DNA of 12,414 nt from Planctomycetota bacterium (GCA_027011425.1 JALUZX010000141.1:1-12414); one strand, 5' to 3'. Positions 1 through 7,528 are shown, counted from the first letter of the stretch. Notes: generated by a model not told the origin, from the sequence alone. Program-made: numbers and translations.

Positions 1-362
1 GATTCTGTGTCCGCGCGAGTGCGCGGAGGCGGCCATTTCTCTGGGACCGGCCTCGCGGCCGGCCTCGAACGGCCAACCCGGGAGTGCTTGCGGCGCGGCC
101 CGCGCCTCCTCCCCTATTTGGCCTTTCTCCGGGTGGGGTTTACCCTGCCGGGACCGTCTCCGGCCCCGCGGTGAGCTCTTACCTCGCCATTTCACCCTTG
201 CCGGGAGGAGCCATGAGACGCCTCCTTGGGCGGTGTGGTTTCTGTGGCACTTTCCCTATCCTCGCGGACGGTGGCCGTTAGCCACCACCCTGCCCTGTGG
301 AGTCCGGACTTTCCTCCCCCGCCTATGCAAAGGCGGGAGCGGCCGCCTCACCCGCTTCCACC
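1..362 (-). ncRNA. rnpB: RNase P RNA, bacterial type A (3' end cut by window edge)
   Basis: This is the catalytic RNA of ribonuclease P, which matures the 5' ends of tRNAs. On the minus strand it shows the 5' P4 core GAGGAAAGTCCGGACTCC (about 299-316), the conserved GGTAAGAGCTCACCG block (about 170-184), a GGTAAACCCC element (about 136-145) and the start of the 3' P4 strand, ACAGAATC, at 1-8. A GGCGGCC near the 5' end can pair with GGCCGCC near 27-35 as P2. Between P2 and the 3' P4 strand there is a 7-bp hairpin with a 4-nt loop (10-27), matching optional helix P19. The 5' end is placed at about 362 from the P1/P2 layout and is uncertain by several bases. The final 20-30 nt (rest of P4 and P1) lie outside the window. 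No core element looks damaged, so it is probably functional. Confidence 0.95.
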
Positions 363-371
363 GGCGGAATG

Positions 372-400
372 ATTCTACGGAACGGGTCCGAGATGTGATA
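372..400 (-). promoter_or_regulatory. Candidate promoter of rnpB
   Basis: On the minus strand TAGAAT (372-377) is a good -10 element lying about 9 nt upstream of the expected 5' end of RNase P RNA. The best-placed -35 (TATCAC, 395-400, 17-nt spacer) is poor. The call rests mainly on the -10 and its distance from the mature RNA end. Confidence 0.35.
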
Positions 401-487
401 GTCCGCCCCGCCTGGCCCGGGCCCACCTCCCCCGTTTCGAGGTGGTACAGAAAAAGTAGGAATCCCGGAAGAAAAGGGGGGGACTTC

Positions 488-515
488 TTTACTTCCGGCC
501 CAGGACGGTTTTAAT
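488..515 (+). promoter_or_regulatory. Candidate sigma70 promoter for the small PEP-CTERM-like gene
   Basis: TTTACT (488-493) and TTTAAT (510-515) are separated by 16 nt, matching 4/6 and 5/6 of the -35 and -10 consensus. Transcription would start near 522 and leave a leader of about 70 nt before the ATG at 593. The hexamers lie in a locally AT-richer patch of the 363-592 intergenic stretch, which otherwise shows nothing recognisable besides the rnpB promoter. Confidence 0.45.
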
Positions 516-592
516 GTCTTTCGCTTTTTAGGACGCGTGGGATCCTGCCTGTCGGCCCGGCGCCTTTCTTCACGCCCGGCCGCTTTCACCGG

Positions 593-850
593 ATGGTGCC
601 CGTGAAGAACGCAACCCACTGGCTTTTTCCATTTTTAACCGCCTTTCTCCTCTTCGCAGGAAAAAGCGCGACTTGTGGAGTTGCGGCACACCAGAATAAA
701 GTCCTCCCCCGGAAAAGCGCCGCGGAGGCTCCCAAAGCCCCCAGGGGTTCCACCGAGGATTTCAGCGTTCCGGAACCGGAGGTGCTCCTCCTGGTGGGCG
801 GCGGCCTTCTCCTTCTTTCCCTGGTCCGCAAGAAGAAGAAGGCCGGCTAG
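593..850 (+). CDS. Small exported protein with PEP-CTERM-like sorting tail (85 aa)
   Basis: The predicted protein is short, with two export features. Residues about 5-30 form a signal peptide with hydrophobic core WLFPFLTAFLLFAG. The last 28 residues hold VPEPEV, a leucine/glycine-rich membrane span (LLLVGGGLLLLSLV) and a basic end (RKKKKAG). That order (PEP motif, transmembrane helix, basic cluster) defines PEP-CTERM sorting signals, which in known systems are cleaved by exosortases and accompany exopolysaccharide production. The mature region between the two is only about 30 residues and shows no domain. There is no clear Shine-Dalgarno before ATG 593; GTG 602 (protein beginning MKNATHW) is an alternative start. 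Its stop overlaps that of convergent ruvX in the sequence CTAG. No exosortase gene is in the window, so the sorting route is inferred. Confidence 0.65.
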   Translation: MVPVKNATHWLFPFLTAFLLFAGKSATCGVAAHQNKVLPRKSAAEAPKAPRGSTEDFSVPEPEVLLLVGGGLLLLSLVRKKKKAG

Positions 851-1311
851 GAGGGAAATTCCTCCAGGGGCACGTCCCTTTCCCCCATCAGCCAGGACTC
901 CAGGAGAATCTGGGCGGCCACGGCGTCCACGCCCTTTTTTTTCCTTCTGGCAGCCTTGATGCCGCCGGCCTTCATGCGCTCGTGGGCCTGGGAAGAGGAG
1001 TAGCGCTCGTCGATCCCGCGGACCGGGACGGGGGCGAGAGCGTTGGCCAGCTCCCTCGCGAAGGAAAGGGTCTTCCTTCCCCGGGCGCCGAGGCCGCCGT
1101 CGGGCGCCAGGGGAAGCCCCACCAGGACCAGTTCCGCCTTCCTTTCAGATGCGATCTCCCGGATCTCCTCGATGAGAGCGCGCCGGTCGCGGGAATCGAG
1201 GATGGCCAGGGGGAAGACCAGGGACCCTTCGCCCGAGGCGGCGGCCACTCCCGTCCGCCTGTCTCCGAAATCCACCGCTACGACACGCTTGGGCCTTTCG
1301 GAAAGGGTCAC
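847..1311 (-). CDS. ruvX: RuvX/YqgF family putative pre-16S rRNA nuclease / Holliday junction resolvase
   Basis: This is a RNase H-fold nuclease of the YqgF/RuvX family, linked to processing of the 16S rRNA 5' end and in some species to Holliday junction resolution; it acts in the cytoplasm. Visible family motifs are VVAVDFGDRRTGVA near the N-terminus (first catalytic Asp, about residue 14), VLVGLPLAPDGGLGARGRK in the middle, GIDERYSSSQA, and KKGVDAVAAQILLESWL near the C-terminus (last catalytic Asp). The 154-residue length is usual for the family. An upstream ATG at 1386 would add 25 Gly/Pro-rich residues lying wholly inside manC. The GTG at 1311 is preferred because it overlaps the manC stop as GTGA and has GGAG eight bases upstream. 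It is the last gene of the operon. Confidence 0.93.
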   Translation of the reverse strand: MTLSERPKRVVAVDFGDRRTGVAAASGEGSLVFPLAILDSRDRRALIEEIREIASERKAELVLVGLPLAPDGGLGARGRKTLSFARELANALAPVPVRGIDERYSSSQAHERMKAGGIKAARRKKKGVDAVAAQILLESWLMGERDVPLEEFPS

Positions 1312-2396
1312 GTGTACTTCTCCATCCCCTTTTCCTCCAGGAGGCGCACCAGGTCCCGGATTTCCTGGGCCCTCTCGGTGGGGCACACCAGCGTGGCGTC
1401 CGGGGTGTGGACGATGGTGAGTCCCTCGAGACCGAGGGTGGCCACCAGGTGCTCGTCCTGGGAGAAGACCACCAGGTCCCGGGAGTCCAGGTCCACGTGC
1501 CTCCCTCCCGCGGGAAAGACCGCCGTGTTTCCTCTCTCCCCGGCGGGATGGTGGGACGGGAGGGACCTCCAGGACCCCAGGTCGTCCCAGGAGAAAGGCG
1601 CGGGAAGGACCAGGCCCCGGTCGGTCTTCTCCATGACCACCTTGTCGATGGGACCTCTAGGCGCTTTGGGGAAATGTTCTTCCAGGGCTTCCTCCCAGTG
1701 CGGCGACCCCCAGGCCTTCGCCAGGGTTTCCATCACCAGGGCGAGGTCCGGGGCGTGGCGGCGGATCTCTTCAAGGAGGACGGCGGCCTTCCACACGAAG
1801 ATTCCGCTGTTCCAGAACCAGCCTCCCTCCTCGAGCCAGCGGGCGGCGGTCTCGGCGCCGGGCTTCTCCCGGAAGGTCCGCACCTGGTAGAAGTCCAGCC
1901 CCTTTTCCCCGAAGGCCCGGTCCCCGCTCTGGATGTATCCGTATCCGGTGGCCGGGAAGGTGGGGGGGATGCCGAAGGTCACCAGGGCGTCCCTGTCGCG
2001 GGCCGCCGCGGCCGCCGCGGCCAGGGCCTCCCGGAAGGCGGCGGCCGGGGCGATGATGTGGTCCGCCGGGAGCAGGGCCATGACCGCCCCGGGCTCGGCC
2101 TTTTCCACCAGGAGCGCCGCCAGGGCGGCGCAGGGGGCGGTGTCCCTGGGCACGGGCTCGGCCAGGACCCTGGGCCGGATCTCTTCCGGAACGGTCCGTC
2201 GGATCACTTCGAGCTGGGGCCGGCTTGTGAGGATGGTGATCCGCCCGGGAGGAACCAGCCCTTCCAGGCGGTCCAGCGCCTGCAGGATCAGGGGGGAACC
2301 TCCCGCCACCGAAAGGACCTGCTTGGGTCGGGCCTTTCTGCTGGCCGGCCAGAAACGGACTCCCGAACCTCCGGCCATGATGACGGCGTGTAGCAT
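1308..2396 (-). CDS. manC: Mannose-1-phosphate guanylyltransferase (GDP-mannose synthesis)
   Basis: This enzyme converts mannose-1-phosphate and GTP to GDP-mannose, the cytoplasmic precursor of mannose- and fucose-containing surface polysaccharides. The 362-residue protein has the sugar nucleotidyltransferase signature at 8-28 (AGGSGVRFWPASR...PKQ), LLPADHII near 110 (metal and nucleotide site), FREKPG, WNSGIFVWKA near 190-200, PIDKVVMEKT and FSWDDLGSW. It is the single-domain form, without the fused phosphomannose isomerase domain of long ManC/AlgA proteins. ATG 2396 starts 1 nt after the stop of the AsmA-like gene (TGAaATG), with an AGGAG site six to seven bases upstream. Its TGA overlaps the ruvX GTG. 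Its place in an envelope operon fits supply of glycan precursors; I cannot tell which glycan. Confidence 0.94.
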   Translation of the reverse strand: MLHAVIMAGGSGVRFWPASRKARPKQVLSVAGGSPLILQALDRLEGLVPPGRITILTSRPQLEVIRRTVPEEIRPRVLAEPVPRDTAPCAALAALLVEKAEPGAVMALLPADHIIAPAAAFREALAAAAAAARDRDALVTFGIPPTFPATGYGYIQSGDRAFGEKGLDFYQVRTFREKPGAETAARWLEEGGWFWNSGIFVWKAAVLLEEIRRHAPDLALVMETLAKAWGSPHWEEALEEHFPKAPRGPIDKVVMEKTDRGLVLPAPFSWDDLGSWRSLPSHHPAGERGNTAVFPAGGRHVDLDSRDLVVFSQDEHLVATLGLEGLTIVHTPDATLVCPTERAQEIRDLVRLLEEKGMEKYT

Positions 2397-2397
2397 T

Positions 2398-5300
2398 TCA
2401 GTCTCCTTTTTTTCCTGCCTTTCCTTCCACGGCCAGGGCCCGCTCCGGGAGGCCGGACAGGTCGGGGAGCACCGGGAAGACGGGGGGCGGGGATCCTCCC
2501 ACGGGAAGGATCGGGCTTTCCAGGGTGATGTTGTAATCCCTTAGAGTCCCCCTCATCCTGTATCCCAGGATCGGGTTGAGCACGAAGGTGCCCAGGTTTC
2601 CCGCCTTGAAGTGGAAGTCGAAACCCTTGTCCAGGTCGAAGACGCCCGTGCCCTTCACGTCGAAGAAGTTGGATCGCAGGGTGATCTCCTGGAAGAGGGC
2701 CTTCCCGTCATGGACGCGGATCACCAGCTTCCCTTCCTGGAAGGAGGGGGACCTCTTCTTGGTCAGGAGCCGGTAGAGGTCGTCCAGGAGGGGGACCTTT
2801 CCGATGAATGCCTCCTTGGCGACCAACCGGACCCGGGCCTTCAGGTCACGGGGGTCGCGGTCCGGGATTTCCGCTTCCAGGTTGCCCGAAAGGGAGCCCC
2901 TGTAGGGAGCGGGGGACGGACCGAAGGCGGAGAGGAGTTCCTTGATCCGTATTCCTGAGAATCGGATATTCATCGTCACGGGGTGGGGTTCGGAATAACC
3001 GAAAGTGAAGATGTCCCTGCCCTTCTTGTAACCCGTCAGCCCGCCGCCGGCGAGTTTTGCCCTTCCCTCCAGGATGCGAAGGGACTTCACCGTCGATTCC
3101 AGGGATGCGGTGATGCCCTCCAGGGGAACCCCCAGGACCTTCATGGTCATCCCTTCCAGGTTGCCCCGGAGGTAGGCCTTGCCCCCCTCCAGCTTCCCTT
3201 CCAGGATGGAGAAAGGGCCCTTGATTCCCTCCACCGGAATCCCGAGGACCGCCTTGCCCCCCAGGGCCTCGAAGTGCCCGGAGAAGCCGATTTTCAAGGG
3301 GCCGCCCCCGCGGGGAACCCGGAAGGAAAGGTCCAGGGGGGCGAGCCGGAGCGTCCCCCTGGCTTTGCGCTCCAGGTAGATCCGGTCCACCGGAGCATCC
3401 ATGAGCCGGGCCAGGCGGTCGTCCACGGGGAAATTCTCCGAGGTCACCCGGACCTCCACGGAGGTTTCCTCCTTGCCGAGCCTGACTTTCCCCCTGGGAA
3501 CGGCGATTCTGGCCTTGCCCAGGAGACCTTCCATCCAGAGGATGTCCATGCCCTCGGGAAAGGCCAGGACCGTGCCTGCCACGCTCGTGGCTTTGTCGGG
3601 AAGGAGGCGGCAGTCGCTTTCCACCCCCAGAAGCTGGATCTCCGAGGAACCCCGGATCCGGGTTTCTCCCTTGGCCCGTTCCAGATGCTGGACCAGGTCC
3701 ACCGTGCCCCGGGCCGAAAGCAGGTCGAAGACTTCCCTGCGGAGGAACCCGTAGTCGTTGAGAAGGGTCCCGAGCCGCTGGGTGATCCGGACCTTGCGGG
3801 AGACCACGATGACGTCCATCGCCGAAGGAAGGTCCGAATTCCTCTCCCCTTCCAGGGTGCCGTAAACCGAGACGGGCGATCCCCAGGCGTAACCGTGAAC
3901 CCCGAGGATGTCCGTGTGGATGATCCTGGGGCCCACGGTGACGAAGACTTTTCCGTCCGCCCGGGTGACGGGGACGGGGAATCCGCTGTAGGTGAAGCTT
4001 CCGTCCTTCAAGGAGAGGGAGACGTAGAAGACCGGTCCGCCTCCGCTCGGCCGGCCCGCTGCGGCCACTTCCATGTCTGCCTTCCCCCGGGGGGAAAGAA
4101 TCTTCCAGAGCTTTCGGGAGGAAGGCGCCATGGCCGCCATGGCTTCCCGGAGTTTGGCGTCCAGGGGGAGGTCACGGGCGGAAACGGTGAGTTCCATCCT
4201 TTCCGTGGCCGGGCCCTCTCCAAAGGGAAACCGGCCGTGCACTTCCACCAAGGGCGCGCCTCGTCCCCCCTGGATGTCGAAGGAGACCCCTTCGGGAAGG
4301 ATGGTGACCGTGCCGGCCAGGTCCTCGATCCTGTAGGGAAAGAGCCGGAACGCCGCGGAAGCGTCCCGGGGCGTGAGGGTGGTTTCGATCCGGGTCTGGC
4401 CCTCCCCCCCCTTGCGGCGCACCACGACGCGGGCGTCGAACCTCCCCCGGGGAGCGTAATCCCTGTAGATCTTCTCCCCTCCGGGGAAGGCGGCCGCCAG
4501 GGCTCTTTCCAGGTCCTTGCCGAAGGGAACTCCCTCGGCCCGGATCACCAGGTGGATGCGCCCCTTCTTTCCTCCCGGAGGAACCATGACCTCGCCGCCG
4601 AGAGAGACCTTTCCTCCCCCCGCCCGGGCCTGGATGTCTGTGAGGATCACCAGCCCCCCCGGGAGGATCCGCACCTTTCCCGAAACGTGGTCCAAGGGAT
4701 AGGGGAAACAGGCCGTCCTCTCGCCGTGGCTGGGAGGAAACCCCAGGAATGTCGCCCTGGAGTCCCGCACGGACAGGTCCACCGTGGCTTCGGGAGGTCC
4801 GCCTCCGGGCGGGCTCTTCAAAAGAATTCTCGCGTCCGCCCTGCCCCCCCGGGGTTCGAAGGCGCGCCAGGCCCGGGCGGGATCTTCCAGCTTGGAGGCC
4901 AGGAGGGCCTTTTTCATGGCTCTGTCCAGGGCCACGTCCTCGGCCTGGAGAAAGAGGTCCCACGACGCTCCAGGGCCTCCCGGGCGGACCACTTTGCCTT
5001 TCACCTTGAAGGAAGCCCGGGTGGTCTGGGAGGAGATGTCGGCCAGGAAGGTGCCTCCCTGGTCCGTCCTGGCTTCCAGGGTTCCCTGGAAGCCTGTCAC
5101 CCTGTAGGGCACCACGGGAGGGGTGAAATCCATGCCCTTCAAGGCCAGGCGCAATCCCCCCCGGAGCTTTCCCCGGTCGTCGGGATACTGCATCCAGAGT
5201 TGGAGATCCGCCTTTCCTCTCGGCCGGATCCGCGCCAGGAACTCGTCCACCAGGGGAAACCCGAGCCGGGTCCCGGGCTCCAAGTGGATTTCCTCCCAGC

Positions 5301-5940
5301 TTGCCTTGAGCCGGATCGCCGGGTTCCCACGGCTGGGGACGGTGAGAACTCCCTGGAGGTTCAATCCGCCTCCCAGGGGGAGGGCGATTTTTCCTTTAAT
5401 GGAGTAGGCCCTGGTTCCTTCCCGGCTTTCCTCCGGCTCCAGGGAAAGGGCGATCTGGTCCAAGGTCCAGGTAGGTTCCTTCGCTCCCGGAAGGTAGAGG
5501 TAGCAGATCGAGTCTTCCACCCGGATGGGGGGGAGATCGGCGCCGCTTCCTTTCTGGGAGGCCAGGTCCACGATCTTGGAGAGATCCGGAGCCTCTTTGG
5601 CGCCGAGACGCAGGTGAAGGGCGATCCCCGTCAAGGTAACCTGGTCCATGGCCCCGGGATCCAGGGGATTCCTGGAGATTCCCACCAGGACCTTCCGGAC
5701 CGTAAGGAATTGTTTCTTGGGTCTGTCCGGGTCCCGGAGGTGAAAGTTCTTGATCTCCACGGTCCCTCCGAAGAGGTCCACGTCGGCCTTTCCCATGCCG
5801 AAGCGCCCTTTGAGAACCTTGGAAAGGACCTGGCGCACGATGGCCCGCCCCGCGCCGGTGGTCCGAAGGATCAGCCAGGTCCCAAGCAGGAGGACCAGGA
5901 GGGAGAGGAAGAAGATGAAAAACGCCTTCCGGACTTTCAT
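2398..5940 (-). CDS. Large AsmA-like (YhdP/TamB-type) envelope protein with tandem modules
   Basis: The 1180-residue protein has an N-terminal membrane anchor (about 5-26, FFIFFLSLLVLLLGTWLIL) followed by a very long, beta-rich periplasmic region. This is the architecture of AsmA-like proteins (AsmA, YhdP, TamB), thought to bridge the envelope and move phospholipids. The segment 990-1115, including FSGIRIKELL, KVPLLDDLYRLL and NFFDVKGTGVFDLDKGFDFHFKAG, resembles the C-terminal AsmA-like domain. Between about 230 and 870 a module recurs about six times at 115-130 residue spacing. It consists of a short amphipathic helix, then PRG or ARG followed by an acidic/hydrophobic strand (for example RPRGKAD at 239, EPRGGRAD at 362, APRGRFD at 496, SPRGKAD at 616, SARGTVD at 742, KARGTLR at 859), then an 'fP...G.v.ilp.g' hairpin. 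Its ATG overlaps the alr stop (ATGA). The exact subfamily is not certain. Confidence 0.82.
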   Translation of the reverse strand: MKVRKAFFIFFLSLLVLLLGTWLILRTTGAGRAIVRQVLSKVLKGRFGMGKADVDLFGGTVEIKNFHLRDPDRPKKQFLTVRKVLVGISRNPLDPGAMDQVTLTGIALHLRLGAKEAPDLSKIVDLASQKGSGADLPPIRVEDSICYLYLPGAKEPTWTLDQIALSLEPEESREGTRAYSIKGKIALPLGGGLNLQGVLTVPSRGNPAIRLKASWEEIHLEPGTRLGFPLVDEFLARIRPRGKADLQLWMQYPDDRGKLRGGLRLALKGMDFTPPVVPYRVTGFQGTLEARTDQGGTFLADISSQTTRASFKVKGKVVRPGGPGASWDLFLQAEDVALDRAMKKALLASKLEDPARAWRAFEPRGGRADARILLKSPPGGGPPEATVDLSVRDSRATFLGFPPSHGERTACFPYPLDHVSGKVRILPGGLVILTDIQARAGGGKVSLGGEVMVPPGGKKGRIHLVIRAEGVPFGKDLERALAAAFPGGEKIYRDYAPRGRFDARVVVRRKGGEGQTRIETTLTPRDASAAFRLFPYRIEDLAGTVTILPEGVSFDIQGGRGAPLVEVHGRFPFGEGPATERMELTVSARDLPLDAKLREAMAAMAPSSRKLWKILSPRGKADMEVAAAGRPSGGGPVFYVSLSLKDGSFTYSGFPVPVTRADGKVFVTVGPRIIHTDILGVHGYAWGSPVSVYGTLEGERNSDLPSAMDVIVVSRKVRITQRLGTLLNDYGFLRREVFDLLSARGTVDLVQHLERAKGETRIRGSSEIQLLGVESDCRLLPDKATSVAGTVLAFPEGMDILWMEGLLGKARIAVPRGKVRLGKEETSVEVRVTSENFPVDDRLARLMDAPVDRIYLERKARGTLRLAPLDLSFRVPRGGGPLKIGFSGHFEALGGKAVLGIPVEGIKGPFSILEGKLEGGKAYLRGNLEGMTMKVLGVPLEGITASLESTVKSLRILEGRAKLAGGGLTGYKKGRDIFTFGYSEPHPVTMNIRFSGIRIKELLSAFGPSPAPYRGSLSGNLEAEIPDRDPRDLKARVRLVAKEAFIGKVPLLDDLYRLLTKKRSPSFQEGKLVIRVHDGKALFQEITLRSNFFDVKGTGVFDLDKGFDFHFKAGNLGTFVLNPILGYRMRGTLRDYNITLESPILPVGGSPPPVFPVLPDLSGLPERALAVEGKAGKKGD

Positions 5941-7091
5941 GGGTGGAGGGGCTCCATCCTTTTCTGGAGGGCCACGCGCCTGACCCTTTTACCGATTCCG
6001 CAGAGGATCTCATAGGGCGTGGTTCCAGCGAGGCGGGCCATCTCGACGGCGGAGATCTCCTGGTCCCCTTCTTTTCCGATCAAGGTCACCGGGTCTCCCA
6101 CCCGGACCCCGGGAAGATCGCCGATGTCCAGGCAGAGATAGTCCATGGAAACCCTTCCGGCGAAAGGCACGCGTTTGCCGCGGATCAAGGCGCAGGCGCC
6201 CTTCTCCAGGCCCAAACGCCAGGGAATGCCGTCGTTGTATCCCACGGGCACTGTAGCGATCCGGGTGGCCTTGGGGGCTCGCCAGGCTCCTTCGTATCCC
6301 ACGGGAGCCCCGGCGGGAACGTCCTTGTAGAAGATCACCTGGGAGCGGAGGGAGAGGACGGGTTTCAATTCCCGGGAGGCGGGGAATTCCGGGGGGAGGA
6401 TGCCGTAGGCCGCGATTCCCGGGCGGACGGCGTCGAAGCCCAGCCCCAGCCCGCTGAAAAGGGCGCAAGAATTGGCGCAATGGACCAGGGCGTCCCGGGG
6501 AAGGAGACCCCGCCGGCGGAGCCCGGCCACCGCCTGCGAGAAAGTTTCCTCCACTTTCCTCATCTCCTCTCCCGGCGGAAAGGATGCGTGGGCGAAATGA
6601 GTGTAGATTCCGGCCATTTTCAGGCCCGGGCGCTCCTGGATCTCCCGGGCCAGCCTGGGGGCTTCGCCGGGGGAAACGCCGAGTCGCCCCATTCCCGTGT
6701 CGATGTTCAGGTGGACCTGGAGGCTGCGCCGCGCCCGCAGGGCGACCTGGGAAAACCTGTCCAGCCTCGAGGAGGAGTGGACACCCAGGTGGATTCCCAT
6801 GCGCGCCACGGTCTCGATCTCTTCGTCGATGATGGTTCCAAGAATGAGGATGGGCGCTTCCACGCCCGCGTCGATCAGCTCCAGGGCCTCGCGGCAGTTG
6901 CCCACGCCGAACATGGCGACCCCCTCCCGTTCGGCCCGGGGGGCCAGGATCTGCGCCCCGTGGCCGTAGGCGTCGGCTTTGACCACGAGAAGGATGGACT
7001 GGCGCGCCGAGAGTTCGGCCCTGATCCTGGCAAGGTTGGACGCCCAGGCCTCGAGGTCGATTTCCGCCCAGATTCGATAGGGGTATCTCAA
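5937..7091 (-). CDS. alr: Alanine racemase
   Basis: This PLP enzyme interconverts L- and D-alanine in the cytoplasm and supplies D-Ala for peptidoglycan. The 384-residue protein matches the family along its length: the PLP-binding lysine is in VVKADAYGHGA (Lys38), IDTGMGRLG lies at 130-138, RPGIAAYG at 223-230, the second catalytic base Tyr is in PVGYNDG (about Tyr285), and GRVSMDYLCLDIGD lies at 312-325. The classical enzyme usually has Gln after SMD; Tyr occurs here. The start codon is TTG at 7091: the reading frame begins there with GGGAGGG seven bases upstream, and the protein begins MRYPYRIWAEIDL, where the family normally starts. It is the first gene of the operon, and its TGA overlaps the ATG of the AsmA-like gene. 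Confidence 0.95.
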   Translation of the reverse strand: MRYPYRIWAEIDLEAWASNLARIRAELSARQSILLVVKADAYGHGAQILAPRAEREGVAMFGVGNCREALELIDAGVEAPILILGTIIDEEIETVARMGIHLGVHSSSRLDRFSQVALRARRSLQVHLNIDTGMGRLGVSPGEAPRLAREIQERPGLKMAGIYTHFAHASFPPGEEMRKVEETFSQAVAGLRRRGLLPRDALVHCANSCALFSGLGLGFDAVRPGIAAYGILPPEFPASRELKPVLSLRSQVIFYKDVPAGAPVGYEGAWRAPKATRIATVPVGYNDGIPWRLGLEKGACALIRGKRVPFAGRVSMDYLCLDIGDLPGVRVGDPVTLIGKEGDQEISAVEMARLAGTTPYEILCGIGKRVRRVALQKRMEPLHP

Positions 7092-7112
7092 AGGTTGCCC
7101 TCCCGGGAAGTG

Positions 7113-7140
7113 ATTATGGTCTTCCCTCCCCGGGAGGCAA
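7113..7140 (-). promoter_or_regulatory. Promoter of the alr operon
   Basis: On the minus strand TTGCCT (7135-7140) and CATAAT (7113-7118) are 16 nt apart, matching 4/6 and 5/6 of the sigma70 consensus. Transcription would start near 7106, leaving a short leader of about 15 nt that still contains the GGGAGGG ribosome binding site (7098-7104). The palindromes CCTCCC-C-GGGAGG (7125-7137, spacer and -35) and TCCCGGGA (7101-7108, start-site side) flank the -10 and could be operators. Confidence 0.6.
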
Positions 7141-7210
7141 GCCGTCCGGAACGGACGGGGCGGAAGGGCCGAATTCCGGGGCTAACCCCGTTTTTCTCGC
7201 TTTTTCTCCA

Positions 7211-7239
7211 TTGACTCGATTGAGGCGTGGTTGTAGGTA
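7211..7239 (+). promoter_or_regulatory. Candidate promoter of the histone-like gene
   Basis: TTGACT (7211-7216, 5/6 of the -35 consensus) is followed after exactly 17 nt by TAGGTA (7234-7239), a weak -10 that keeps only the leading TA. Transcription would start near 7246, about 49 nt before the ATG. It is divergent from the alr promoter about 70 bp away. Confidence 0.45.
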
Positions 7240-7294
7240 AGCCCCAGCAAACGTGCGTTTATCTTCCTCGTTCAAACCATCCCAAGGAGGAACC

Positions 7295-7528
7295 ATGGCA
7301 GCAAGAAAAACGAAGAAGAAGGCCAAGAAGGCTGGACGGCCCAAGGCCAAGAAGGGCCCGGTGGAACTGCTCATCTCCAAGAGCAGGGTGAAAGCCGCGG
7401 TCCAGGAATGCAATGTCTCCAAGGAGTTCTACGAAGCGGTGGACGCCAAGGTGCGCGAGCTGATCGCCCAGGCCGAGGAGAGGGCCCTGGGGAACAAGAG
7501 GAAGACCCTTCGTCCCTGGGACCTCTGA
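7295..7528 (+). CDS. Bacterial histone-fold protein with lysine-rich N-terminal tail (77 aa)
   Basis: Residues about 25-77 match the small bacterial histone / DUF1931-like pattern. LISKSRVKAAV is helix 1, NVSKEFYEAVDAKVRELIAQAEERA is the long helix 2, and NKRKTLRPWDL is loop 2 plus a short helix 3. The RKT and terminal D are the residues shared with archaeal histones (RKTxxxxD) that contact DNA and brace the fold. In front lies a 22-residue tail with eleven Lys/Arg, including GRPKAKKG, which resembles an AT-hook core. The family dimerises and binds DNA in the nucleoid. Start choice: ATG 7295 has AGGAGG four bases upstream; a GTG at 7253 in the same frame has no such site. The gene is monocistronic, between its own promoter and a terminator. 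No HU/IHF signature is present. Confidence 0.85.
   Translation: MAARKTKKKAKKAGRPKAKKGPVELLISKSRVKAAVQECNVSKEFYEAVDAKVRELIAQAEERALGNKRKTLRPWDL

Noticed and set aside
84..514. Small plus-strand open frames over the RNase P region
   Set aside because: They lie on the opposite strand of a clear RNase P RNA or its promoter and show no protein features.
850..865. GGAGG-GAAATT-CCTCC hairpin after the PEP-CTERM-like gene as a terminator
   Set aside because: The stem is only 5 bp, no T-run follows, and it lies inside the ruvX coding sequence.
2983..6015. Very long plus-strand open frame (1010 codons) antisense to the AsmA-like gene
   Set aside because: It is low-complexity, Gly/Pro/His/Asp-rich and has no domain or ribosome site; it is a stop-free shadow caused by the GC-rich codon bias of the minus-strand gene.
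7253..7294. Upstream GTG start for the histone-like protein
   Set aside because: There is no ribosome site before it, while ATG 7295 has a full AGGAGG; the extra 14 residues do not resemble the family.
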